64,000 nucleotides of DNA. Origin: Labia minor. Its lineage: Eukaryota > Arthropoda > Insecta > Dermaptera > Spongiphoridae. Shown here in pieces: positions 50,174 to 60,369 of the stretch. Under the pieces are notes generated by a model that had not been told where the DNA came from, made no database searches, and saw nothing but the letters and a program-made list of their open reading frames with translations. Numbering within the stretch: position 1 is the first letter of the stretch; each line of letters starts with the position of its first letter. The translations under genes were made by a program, and so were the position numbers. The stretch spans positions 65,718,501 to 65,782,500 of the forward strand of contig OY720349.1 in the NCBI GenBank assembly GCA_963082975.1, given 5' to 3'.

Positions 50174-51234
50174 GTAATCATATTATCACCATTTTTTTAC
50201 CAATTTTTCTACCATAAAAATTAAAATTTTCTTTTAAAATAAAAGAATAAATATAAATTCCTCTTTATTGCTTTTTTTTTTTTTTTTTTTTTGATTAAAT
50301 TAAGAAAATTTGGTATAGAAAAATATTTTAAATAACTTGTACTATTTCATATTTCGATGAGAATTAATTATTATACATATAAGAAGAAACAAGAAAAAAC
50401 AAGAAAATATTTATTATGATAAGTGAATTATTATTTTTTTAGAATACAAGGACTAATTAAATCAAAATATTATTTTAATTAAAAAAAATATAAAAATCAT
50501 TTTTTGAGAAGAAATTATTTTTTTTTTATGATTAAAACAAATAATTAATTAAATTTTAATCTTATTCAATTAAAATTTATCAAAAAAAATATTTCTTCAA
50601 CAAAGCGAGTCTGAATTTAATTGGTTGTTTTAATTGTTTAATGAGTTATACAATAATCTACATACAAAATTTATTTCACAAATTTTAATTTTTTTTGTTT
50701 GTTTTTTTATTTGCAATAAAATTGAAAAATTAACTTAAGTGAGTGGAATACATACATTAAAAAGTAATTGAATGAAAAATAGCTTATTATTTTTAAATGG
50801 AAATTTTTCTGTTTTAAACATTTATTTATATTAAAAATTTTTCTTTACCTGGTAATTTATCTCAATATGATTTTCCAAGTTGGCATACGACAAGGACAAT
50901 CAAAATAATTATCACTCGATGATATAAGAATGATCAGAAAAGGGAAGTGATAATTACGATAATTTTTTCTATTTACATGTTATTTTTTCCTTTTGTCGAA
51001 AATAAAAAACATTGAGAGGAAAGCAAAGAAAACACAAATCTAATAATATATTATATACGCCTACACTTTTAAGAATATGATAGAAAGAAATAAAACATTA
51101 TATTAAATATTATATAACATACTAATTACTTATATAATATAAAATTATAAATGATTTTCTCGAGTTATTTAGGCATCTTAATAATCATTTACTTTAATTT
51201 CTATTATTTTAATTTAAAATTTAATATTATATGT
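50174..51234. other. Intron 2, AT-rich first part
   Basis: Poly-T tracts (50270-50292) and A/T-rich sequence without recognisable elements. Confidence 0.55.
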
Positions 51235-52090
51235 CAGGGATGGCCAAGCTCCATGATAGTCCGAGCGATTTTCCTAAATTTGAAATTTTTGACGAACCGT
51301 AATTAAATATGTATTAAGTATACAAAATTGGTATTAAAATTTTTTTTACAAAAGTTATATTTATTGAAAATATATACTTATATAAAAGTACAAAATATGT
51401 GTATAGAATTTAAATATTTAAAATTTTTAACATATTTTTTTTACTTCTCTTAATAATTCTTTAAAATTTCTGAGTAATTCTTTCAGATGATACTGCTTAG
51501 TTAATACTGATCGGTTTTTGGATTTCAAAAATTTGAATAAAATGATTTAAATAAGTATGTTGTTCCGAATATTGAAATAATTCGATAAATAGCCTATTTT
51601 TATTTCAAGATACTTCGATTATGGTACAAATTTCCAAAATTCAGTAATCGAATTGATTTATATTTTAATTGTAGAACTCAATCTTGTTGCATTTCTATTA
51701 ATTGTAAATATCCAGATGCCTTTAGTGTCATAATTATATTGAAAATGGAAACCTTGAATTAATTTAATCTCAAATGGATTCAGAAACAAATCAAGAGACG
51801 ATTTAAAATATTTCAAGTCTTCAAATCTATTTTGAAATCCCATCAATATTCCTTCTAGTTTTTTTATATACTCGTTGAGTTTTTCTTGTTTAATAAAGAA
51901 ACAATTTTTTGTAATTCGAGGAAAATGACAAAATATTTTATTTTTGAGGTCCTTTTGAATAACTTATAATTTAGTTTGGAAATTAAACATACACCTTAAG
52001 AAATGTGATATTAATTTATCTTTCACCAGCAATTGTAAATTCAATGTTTGCAAATGTTCCATAACACCAGTCAAGAACATTAAGTGTTGT
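51235..52090 (-). pseudogene. hAT transposase relic (GTF2IRD2/SCAND3-like)
   Basis: The left end CAGGGATGGCCAAGCTCC resembles a hAT TIR. On the minus strand, decayed frames read SERQHLMFLTGVMEHLQTLN, MGFQNRFEDLKYFKSSLDLF and NPFEIKLIQGF, then a C-terminal remnant with ELFQYSEQHTYLNHF. These correspond in order to the hAT transposase core and dimerisation region. No opposite TIR was identified near 52.1-52.2 kb. Multiple stops. Confidence 0.7.
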
Positions 52091-53974
52091 CGTTCTGAAT
52101 AGGTTATTTACTTTTCTTTTAGATATCCAGTTATCGGATCAAACAAATCTACAAATCAATTACAACATTGCTCTTAGTTTTTTATATTTGTTGTCAGTAA
52201 TTTAAGAGACATTTTGAAATGTCATATGGAACGATAATATTTTATTAAAATATAATAACACAAAAGAAGAAGAAAAATAAATATAACAAATTAATAAACA
52301 CAAGACTGCAAATAATAACGATAATAATAATAATAATAATTAATAAATATATAAATAAATATATAAATAGGCCAAAAGAAGTTGTATGTAAAGCAGGCAG
52401 ATAAAATCATAGAAAAACTGAGGTAATTTATTAACTTTTCAAACCTTGAAAACATTTAGTATTAACTAAGGAGAAATATTTATTTTAAAAAAATTTGTTC
52501 AATTCCTTACAAAGGCATTAATTAATTGCTCGATTGATTTAGACTGAACTAGACCATAAAAAAAAATAATTACTTTGTTTTTCGCACTCCCCTTCCTCTT
52601 CTTTTTTTAAATGGGTATTGTATGCAGTTTAAAAATAGCAAGGTGAGCTATTTGCATGAATTCCTTTACCCAAGACACGGATTCGTGACCTGTTGACTGA
52701 CGTGAGTCCGGTTCAATCGTAGACTTGAAGGACAATTTAAGAACACCCCAAAGGGGAACACTACTACCTATAAACAAATGCGTTTATCTTATTTACCTAC
52801 CAATAGTCTAAGGTAAAAATTTAAGATAATAATTTTCAGAATATAACTATCGATATTAAATTATTAATTTATGCAATACTCCAGGAAGAAATTGATTTTT
52901 TAAAAACATATTCTTATTTAATAGAAAAAAAGAAAAAAAAAATTAATAGAATGCTATAAAATCACGCGATTCGATTTAAAAACCAATAAGTTTTAACGGT
53001 TTTCATTCATATGGGAAATAGAAAAAATTCAATATAAATTTATGGTCCTATAAATCAATATTTATTATATGTGGTGTATGAAAAAATTGAAAATCAATTA
53101 TTTATAAAAAAAAAACTTTCTCACCTATTATTTTGATTGGTGAGATATTTATTCTGTGGTTTTTAGCCATTAAGGAAAAACCCACTTGTAAAAATTATTC
53201 TTACAAAAACTATTCTTGTTTGTTTCATTTGGATAATGCAAATAATTTATATAATTTTATTTTCTTAATATTAATTAACTCCTTTTAAAAGATCTTTTTG
53301 GTTCAAATAGATTTAATTAAATAACTAAAAATTCAGCCAGAAGAGATTTCCTCATCTTAACTTCATTTTATATACTTATGTACATTTTCTATCTTTACCG
53401 ATTTTAAAATATTATATAAATGCTGACATAATTTCCAAACAACACAAATCACACAATTCTTCTAAGTTCTTTTTATTTATTTTTTTTATTTATCTTTCTC
53501 TCAGTTTGTTTCCTTTCTCCTTGAAATTTCATATAAATTGCGAGACCATGAGAAAAGAATTCTTAGATTTATTAGAAATTGTATTATTTTCTTCAAATAG
53601 AAGGGCATAGAGAAAATTAAATAAACTTCTTTTCAATAGATAATTTTAATTATAAATCCTTTTTTTTAACAATGATTATTAAATAAAAATTGTATATTAT
53701 TAAAAATTATCTTTTTTATTTACATTGTTTTATAAATGTTTTTTTATGGAGACTTTAATGCAAGAATTAATGATATTATTATTGTCAAAAAGCAAGAGAA
53801 ATTAAATAATAAGTTAATTTTTGAAATTGATTGAAATGTTTTGAGTATTATTTTGATCTAGATTAAATTAAAATAAGTAAATATAATTCAAGATAAATTA
53901 TATATTTTAATTATTATAAATTTAAATTAGAAATCATTATTTTATTATATTTTTATTATATTAGAAAATAAGTT
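52091..53974. other. Intron 2, AT-rich
   Basis: A more balanced patch at 52610-52760 (including ACGTGAGTCCGG) shows no acceptor-donor pair with an open frame between. Otherwise A/T-rich; nothing else seen. Confidence 0.5.
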
Positions 53975-54645
53975 GACCTGTGGCCAGGTCCGAACCGACC
54001 GACGGTTTGAAATAAATTAATTTCCAGCTACAGAAACAATTTCAAATAATTTTCATATATCTATTAATGTAATAAAAAACAGATATGGATACATAAATAA
54101 TAAATATAAACATTTTTAATTTTATTTTATTTATAATATATATGCAAGACCAGGCTGTGACGTCATGAATGGCTGGATGACGTCATATAATTTTAAATCA
54201 AGAAAAAACTAATAAATATGATTTTTCTCGAGGATAAAACCAATACAAAGTGCATGATTCGTGGTGATATATAAAAAAAATCTCCTTTGGTGTGAAAATA
54301 ACCCTTTCCTTCCTATCGTCGATCGCTAATACTACCACTTCCGGTTTCCGGAATTGCACCAAAAGTTGATCAATTCATCCCACTGATGCATTAAGTAAAT
54401 ATACCAAATTTCATCAAAATCGGTTGAGCCGTTCAGGCTGTACACATCTATACGGACGGACAGACGGACGGACAGACGGACGGACAGACGGACGGACAGA
54501 CGGACAGACGGACGGACAGACATCATGCTAAAAATACTTTTTTCTGTTTAGAAAATGCATGATTCGTGGAGATATGTAAAAATCTCCACATGTGAAATTT
54601 GGTGTGAAAACAATACCTCCCTTACTATCGTCGGTCGGTAAAATC
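53975..54645 (+). repeat. Twin-CRE repeat family, longest copy
   Basis: It runs from GTGGCCAGGTCCGAACCGAC to the end CTATCGTCGGTCGG. The 10-mer CCGACCGACG at 53995-54004 is repeated inverted at 54630-54639, so the unit may be a TIR element. It contains TGACGTCA at 54158-54165 and 54178-54185, the phrase AAATTTCATCAAAATCGGTT found in several arthropod repeats, and an ACGG/ACAG tetranucleotide tract (54463-54520). No coding capacity beyond microsatellite frames. Confidence 0.8.
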
Positions 54646-55330
54646 ATATTTTTATAAGTATTTTTATGAATCTGATCTTGAAAGTGACTCACAGGATTTT
54701 AAAATGAAACTGTACAGTTGACATTTTTGTAAAATATTTTTTTTTTAAATAAAGTAATTAAATAAGTTTATAAACATCCTATGTACATAATCTCAAAACA
54801 TTAAAATAATTAATAATCATGCTTTTGAAAAAAAAATAATATGTATTTGTAGATATTATATATAAAATAAATATATATATATAAGTTCATAATATTTATA
54901 TTATGTATATGCATATGTATTTATTTAACAAACCTAACAAATAACAATTAGTATTCTAAATCATTGTAAATACTGGCAGACAATTAAATTAATATATAAA
55001 AAATACCCATAGATTATCAAATAAAAAAAATGGAATAATATAATTATTGTTATACTTATATATTATAACTGTTAAAAATTCTAACATTTTTAAATTCTTT
55101 ACTGATTTAATAGATCATTGTCAATGCATTTACAATAAGAGAAAATAATGGCGAATTTTATGATGTCTATTCTAACCTCAAGGCAGTCTGGTGGGGATAA
55201 GTAATGGTCCATCCATGTAAGATTAACAAATCCTTGAGTTCAATTCATTCAATGAGTATTACAGCTATAGAGGAATTTATTCGAAGGACATCTCTCTTTT
55301 ATATTTATTTTGAAAAATAATCGTTTCACT
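54646..55330. other. Intron 2, AT-rich
   Basis: No recognisable element. A short balanced patch near 55170-55260 lacks splice signals. Confidence 0.5.
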
Positions 55331-55882
55331 TTAATATTCAAATTGAATCACCTTTCACCTGCATTGAAATTATTATACATCAAATTATATTTAAAATAGT
55401 ATTTCACTTTTTTTAATATTATCATGTGAAGTACTATCTTACATACATAAATACTTTCAGAATCTATCGGTCATTGACCTTTTTCTTTTACATCATCAGG
55501 ACATGCTATAATATTTCTATATTGCTATATTTATTCTTAAATTAATAAAGAAATTTATGAAATAAAGAACAAATATAAAAATTGGTATTATGTAAAATAA
55601 TATAGTATGGTAGCAGGAGAAATCTTTAATAACTTTCTTGATGAAGCAATAGTTTCATACCATTTGAACAAAATTCATTTTTTATGTTAAAGAAAGAATT
55701 TAAAATCAAGTTTTCCAAATATTTTACGATATAAATATTTCACCGATAGATTCTGAAAGTATTTATGTATGTAAGATAGTACTTCACATAATAATATTAA
55801 AAAAAGTGAAATACTATTTTAAATATAATTTGATGTATTGTTTTTTCAATGCAAGTGAAAGGTGATTCAATTTGAATATTAA
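55331..55882. mobile_element. Long inverted-repeat (fold-back) element
   Basis: Arms of about 140 bp (55331-55471 and 55743-55882) are near-perfect inverses, for example CTTTCAGAATCTATCGGT with ACCGATAGATTCTGAAAG and AAGTACTATCTTACATACAT with its inverse. The roughly 270-bp spacer has no ORF. Part of the right arm (GAAATACTATTTTAAATATA) is duplicated directly at 55897. Class unknown; a MITE is likely. Confidence 0.85.
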
Positions 55883-56209
55883 AATTTCTAAATAAATGAA
55901 ATACTATTTTAAATATAATTTGATAACCTAAATAATTTCTATTTAAGTAATGCTTATTTATTTTTATTTTATTTTATTATTTAAGATCTTTACCCATTTT
56001 ATTCAGCATTAATTTCAAATTTATTATTAATTTTTAAATCTAATAGAACGTATCGAGTTTGAGGATCCCTCGATCAGGACTATAACCTTCTATTTTTAAA
56101 AATAATTGTGCAATTTTGATTATAATTTGATGAATTATTCTACTTGAGAGTCATTGGACTATTGAAAATTAAATTAAACAAATTATAATATATATATATA
56201 TATATATAT

Positions 56210-57000
56210 TGTAACGAATGTATATTTGTTATATATAAATATGACAAAGTCACCCCAGGCGCTGTTGCATGACTGAATGGCAACGTCTGGGGGAGTCCAA
56301 CTGCCCTCCGCGCGGTTGGTGACTTGGCATTATATAGTTAGTCAGATGCTAACCTTCTTTGTGTAAAGACGTGTTATCCTGTCTCCGCGTTCTTTATGTA
56401 AAGACGTGTTTTGATGATCCTCCATGTTGGATGGATCCTTTGTGACTCCCATGGTGGAGAAGTAATATAATATCTCTTATAATTATACATTTTCTTTGAC
56501 TCCCATGGTGGAGAAGTAATATAATATTTCTTATAATTATACATTTTCTTTGACTCCCATGGTGGAGAAGTAATATAATATTTCTTATAATTATACATTT
56601 TCTTTTAAACAACCGTTTTTCAATTTAACTTAAACTACATCCTTATTGACCAGTCTCATTAAATCTGCTTTACCCCTGAGTATAGCATGGCGCCCATTTA
56701 ACCTTCATCTCTGCTGGACCATTGGAGGAAAGGTAGTTTGTTCTCTGCAGCTGCGGGTAATATTTTCCCCCTTCAAGAAGATATCCACCTGCCTACCTGT
56801 GGAGACCTTAAACTCTTTTTTTCCCTCTCCACATAAGATCCATTTTTTTCCCTCTCCCATTTCCGCTCTTCTCTCTTCTATCACATTTTCCCTCCCTTCT
56901 CTCCCCCTTCTTCCCTCCTCCTTGTAAGGGGCCTGTTGGCATCCACTGTGGGCCTCCCCCCCTTACAAATTGGCACCCAACGTGGGGCTCCCCCCTTACA
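56210..57000 (+). repeat. 5' LTR
   Basis: 791 bp beginning TGTAACGAAT and ending CCCCTTACA, with short inverted termini TGTAA/TTACA. It differs from the 3' LTR only by two extra C residues near its end as far as I can read. It contains an imperfect hairpin CCCCAG...CTGGGG (56253-56293), TATATAG at 56331 as a weak promoter candidate, three tandem 54-bp repeats (56444-56605) and a C-rich pyrimidine zone (56766-56925). Open frames on either strand inside it are repeat shadows. Confidence 0.95.
56444..56605 (+). repeat. Three 54-bp tandem repeats in the 5' LTR
   Basis: Units start at 56444, 56498 and 56552, each opening GACTCCCATGGTGGAGAAGT. The first differs in one base (ATCTC versus ATTTC). 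CTCCCATGGTGGAG is a near palindrome. The same array is present in the 3' LTR at 59815-59976. In retroelements such arrays often act as enhancers (inference). Confidence 0.9.
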
Positions 57001-57053
57001 AATTGGCGCCCAACGTGGGGCTCCCCTTACAAATTGACGCCCAACGACAAGGC
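56936..57053 (+). repeat. Four degenerate tandem copies of the primer-binding-site unit
   Basis: Units begin at 56936, 56970, 57003 and 57034 (spacings 34, 33 and 31). They read TTGGCATCCACTGTGGG, TTGGCACCCAACGTGGG, TTGGCGCCCAACGTGGG and TTGACGCCCAACG, with CTTACAAA between them. The first two lie inside the LTR, the third is the functional-looking site, and the fourth is partial. Confidence 0.88.
57004..57021 (+). promoter_or_regulatory. Primer-binding site, tRNA-Lys type
   Basis: TGGCGCCCAACGTGGGGC starts three bases after the LTR end and has the TGG start complementary to a tRNA CCA tail. The wording matches the tRNA-Lys class of primer sites as I recall it. Confidence 0.8.
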
Positions 57054-57476
57054 CTGTTTTCCCCACCCCTGTGAAGGCAATAAGTGATATTAGTGCAAAT
57101 AATTTGTGAATATTAATCAACCATATGGTGACACTCGCCCTAAGGAACAACCACACTTAAGTACATTTATATATATTTTTTTTTCTTTTGGTTTTAAAAC
57201 CTATGATTTTTTTTTTATTTTTCTTTCTATTATTTATACTTTGTTTGAGAATTGAATTTTTTTTTTCTCTCTTTCTCAGTTACATTGACATTGTATTATT
57301 ATTATTATTATTTTTTATTTTTACTTTCATTGTATTTATTTATTATTTAGTTATTAGGATTTATTTAATTTAATATTCAATTTATATATTTTTATTTTTA
57401 TATTATAGTTTTTACATACAATTAATTAATTATTATAATTAGTAGTAAAATATAGTATATAATTTATTGTTAAGAG
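57054..57476 (+). other. Leader between primer-binding site and gag
   Basis: AT-rich from 57170, with T-rich stretches. It probably carries RNA packaging signals, but none can be defined. A short hydrophobic frame at 57188-57373 arises from poly-T and is not a gene. Confidence 0.5.
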
Positions 57477-59237
57477 ATGGCTTTCCTCACTAGAGCACGT
57501 AAGGAGGATTTAATAGTTTTGGCTGATGAATTGGGCATTGAAATTAATAATTCAATGAAAATTATTCAAATTAAAGATGCTATATTAGCACATGATGATT
57601 TTGATGATGAGATAGCTCAGGGTATCCTCAATTCTATTGTAGAACAGAGAGTTGAAAGGCTAGAGTTAGAAAAAATTAGACTTAACTCACCTCATCAAAA
57701 CCCTCCACCTGTAGGAGCCCCCTTTCCCCAAATAGATTTAGCCAATCGCCTCCCAAAACTTAATAAAAATGATGATATTAATTCATACTTAATGGTCTTT
57801 GAAAGACAGATGAATTTTTTTAAAATACCTCAAGAAAATTGGGTATCTTATTTATCTACAACCCTCCCTTTAGACCTAGTAAGGTTGTTATATAGAGAAT
57901 CGGATAAAAATTTAATGGATTTTAATTATATTAAAACCCTTTTGATGCAAAGATTTAAAATCACTAAAGAAAAGATGCGTCAATTATTTTACAACAGTAA
58001 AAAATGTCCCACTCACACGTGGACTGATTTCTATCATAGCTTATTGGTTCATTTTGAATCATGGATAAAGGAATTGAATATCAATAACTTCGAGGCATTA
58101 AAGGATTTAATTATTACAAATCAATTAAAAACTCATGTGTCATCACAATGTCGTGAGCACTTTTTAGATGAATGGGAAACATTACATAAGCCTCTTGAAT
58201 TAATAAAAAAACTTGAAAATTATGACAACCTCCGAAATACGGATGGCAAAATTGTAAATAAAGTAGCCCCCCGTGGCACTGATACCGTTTCTATGGAGAA
58301 ACCTTTTAAAAATGTAAAAAAATGTTATGGATGTGGGAAAATAGGTACTATTAAGCCCAAATGCACTGATTGCAATCCCCAATTAAAAACTAATAAAGTA
58401 GATCCTACTTTTAATTTTAGTAATACTATCAAAATATCTTCAAATGAACAAAAAGGATTTCTCCCTCTCCTCCCCATTCAAATAGGCGATGCCACGGGTA
58501 CGGCATGTGCTGACTCTGGTGCCTCTCATTCCATAGGGAGTGAAAAATTATATAATATTTTAAAAAATAAAAATGTTACATTTTATAATAAATCAGTAAC
58601 TATTAGTTTAGCTGATGGCTCTAGCCAAGAGCATCAAGTAGATTTAATTGAATTACCTATAAATATTAAAAATAAAATAGTGCCCACCAGGCTGATGTTT
58701 TTTCAAAATCAAAAAATCCCCAGAACCTTATTGGGAAATGATTTTTTAAAACAAGCAAGATTAATTATTGATCTTTGTTCAAACCAATGGTATTTTAATA
58801 ATAGAATGAAATTAAAATACCCCTTTGAGAAAGAGGAACCCCTTTTCACCTCTGAACCTCTTAAAATTCATTATTTATCGAATATTTTAATTACTAACAA
58901 AATGTTAAACGTCTCCCAAAAGCAGAAATCGAATCCCTTATTGAAGGAATCCAATAATATCTTTACTGCAGGGGGAGAGCCTGCACCTTTTGGTGAGCAC
59001 ATAAATGGACAGGTGATTTACAATGACAACTTCGTCCCAGAAATCACCCCTTATCTAAAGAGATTCGCAAATAATTTGAAAGTTATAAATGAAAGAATCG
59101 AATCTAAGCAATTAAAAAATAAGAATTGCAATGATAAAAATCTTCAACAATTGTCATTTCCTATACAAACTTGCTCTTGGTATAGGAGATATATTCCTAA
59201 AAAGAGAGGTCGACCTCGAAAGGGTGACTCTAATTAA
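57477..59237 (+). CDS. Gag-protease polyprotein with residual RT/integrase scraps (586 aa)
   Basis: Intact ORF. Residues 8-60 form a helical N-terminal segment (KEDLIVLADELGIEINNSMK). Residues 100-250 are a SCAN-like capsid region (RLLYRES, QRFKITKEKMRQLF, WIKELNINNFEALKDLIIT, EHFLDEWETL). A zinc knuckle C283-x2-C286-x9-C296 lacks the usual His (Thr at that place). The aspartic protease has DSGA at 346-349 and LLGNDFL at 418-424. After 480 the sequence looks stitched: NNIFTAGGEPAPFGEH (like the start of RT), FVPEITPYLKRF (integrase-like, 519-530), TCSWYRRYIP (RT-like, 565-574) and KKRGRPRKG, an AT-hook-like basic tail. Catalytic RT, RNase H and integrase cores are absent. Gag packages RNA and the protease matures it; other enzymes would have to come in trans. 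The frame is kept through all junctions. Confidence 0.9.
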   Translation: MAFLTRARKEDLIVLADELGIEINNSMKIIQIKDAILAHDDFDDEIAQGILNSIVEQRVERLELEKIRLNSPHQNPPPVGAPFPQIDLANRLPKLNKNDDINSYLMVFERQMNFFKIPQENWVSYLSTTLPLDLVRLLYRESDKNLMDFNYIKTLLMQRFKITKEKMRQLFYNSKKCPTHTWTDFYHSLLVHFESWIKELNINNFEALKDLIITNQLKTHVSSQCREHFLDEWETLHKPLELIKKLENYDNLRNTDGKIVNKVAPRGTDTVSMEKPFKNVKKCYGCGKIGTIKPKCTDCNPQLKTNKVDPTFNFSNTIKISSNEQKGFLPLLPIQIGDATGTACADSGASHSIGSEKLYNILKNKNVTFYNKSVTISLADGSSQEHQVDLIELPINIKNKIVPTRLMFFQNQKIPRTLLGNDFLKQARLIIDLCSNQWYFNNRMKLKYPFEKEEPLFTSEPLKIHYLSNILITNKMLNVSQKQKSNPLLKESNNIFTAGGEPAPFGEHINGQVIYNDNFVPEITPYLKRFANNLKVINERIESKQLKNKNCNDKNLQQLSFPIQTCSWYRRYIPKKRGRPRKGDSN

Positions 59238-59510
59238 TTATTAAGAACTATTGTATATTTTTCTTTGATTTTTGTGAACTTTTTTATATTATTAATTGTT
59301 TAATTAATTATTAAGAACTATTGTATATTTTTATTTGATTTTTGTGAACTTTTTTTATATTATTAATTGTTTAATTAAGTATTAAGATTATTATGTGTTT
59401 TTCTTAAATTTTTGTGAACTTATGTATTATCCATTTTTTTAGTTAAGTATTAAGAATTATTATATCTTTGTCTTTAATCTTTATGAATTTTTTTTTTGTT
59501 GTATTATTAA
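59231..59510 (+). repeat. About four tandem 70-bp repeats after the ORF
   Basis: Units start near 59231, 59301, 59372 and 59441, each with TAATTAA..TATTAAGA, TTTGTGAACTTTT-like and AT-rich parts. The first two are almost identical and later ones diverge, a gradient suggesting recent duplication at the left. Confidence 0.85.
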
Positions 59511-59535
59511 ATATTGTTTTTCGCTTTTCTCTTTT

Positions 59536-59571
59536 TCTGACTCCTTCGTTGGGACTTCTTCAGGAGTCAGA
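59536..59571 (+). promoter_or_regulatory. Hairpin abutting the polypurine tract
   Basis: TCTGACTCCT (59536-59545) pairs perfectly with AGGAGTCAGA (59562-59571), with a 16-nt loop. The right arm overlaps the first purines of the polypurine tract. Confidence 0.7.
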
Positions 59572-59580
59572 GGGGGAGGA
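59569..59580 (+). promoter_or_regulatory. Polypurine tract
   Basis: AGAGGGGGAGGA lies immediately before the 3' LTR, the expected position of the plus-strand primer. Confidence 0.88.
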
Positions 59581-60369
59581 TGTAACGAATGTATATTTGT
59601 TATATATAAATATGACAAAGTCACCCCAGGCGCTGTTGCATGACTGAATGGCAACGTCTGGGGGAGTCCAACTGCCCTCCGCGCGGTTGGTGACTTGGCA
59701 TTATATAGTTAGTCAGATGCTAACCTTCTTTGTGTAAAGACGTGTTATCCTGTCTCCGCGTTCTTTATGTAAAGACGTGTTTTGATGATCCTCCATGTTG
59801 GATGGATCCTTTGTGACTCCCATGGTGGAGAAGTAATATAATATCTCTTATAATTATACATTTTCTTTGACTCCCATGGTGGAGAAGTAATATAATATTT
59901 CTTATAATTATACATTTTCTTTGACTCCCATGGTGGAGAAGTAATATAATATTTCTTATAATTATACATTTTCTTTTAAACAACCGTTTTTCAATTTAAC
60001 TTAAACTACATCCTTATTGACCAGTCTCATTAAATCTGCTTTACCCCTGAGTATAGCATGGCGCCCATTTAACCTTCATCTCTGCTGGACCATTGGAGGA
60101 AAGGTAGTTTGTTCTCTGCAGCTGCGGGTAATATTTTCCCCCTTCAAGAAGATATCCACCTGCCTACCTGTGGAGACCTTAAACTCTTTTTTTCCCTCTC
60201 CACATAAGATCCATTTTTTTCCCTCTCCCATTTCCGCTCTTCTCTCTTCTATCACATTTTCCCTCCCTTCTCTCCCCCTTCTTCCCTCCTCCTTGTAAGG
60301 GGCCTGTTGGCATCCACTGTGGGCCTCCCCCCCTTACAAATTGGCACCCAACGTGGGGCTCCCCTTACA
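59581..60369 (+). repeat. 3' LTR
   Basis: 789 bp, same sequence as the 5' LTR apart from two fewer C residues before the terminal TTACA. It carries the three 54-bp repeats and one internal copy of the primer-site wording (TTGGCACCCAACGTGGG) just before its end, and is followed by ATATAT. Confidence 0.95.

Larger units (their letters stand above)
56210..60369 (+). mobile_element. Non-autonomous Ty3/gypsy-type LTR retrotransposon
   Basis: Two LTRs (56210-57000 and 59581-60369), a tRNA-Lys-type primer-binding site at 57004-57021, one long gag-protease ORF (57477-59237) and a polypurine tract (59569-59580) in canonical order. The element is 4160 bp with a 2580-bp interior, too short for a full pol. 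ATAT flanks both outer ends, compatible with a 4-6 bp target duplication in a TA tract. Near-identical LTRs mean a recent insertion. It lies in sense orientation in intron 2 of the membrane-protein gene. It probably moves, if at all, using enzymes from a related intact element. Confidence 0.93.

Noticed and set aside
56374-56612. Minus-strand frames with repeated YNYKKYYITSPPWESKK units, present in both LTRs
   Set aside because: They are antisense readings of the 54-bp LTR tandem repeat. The period is a multiple of three, which keeps the frame open by chance.
57188-57373. 61-codon hydrophobic frame between primer-binding site and gag
   Set aside because: Made of poly-T and TTA runs giving Phe/Leu/Ile; low-complexity leader, not a membrane protein.
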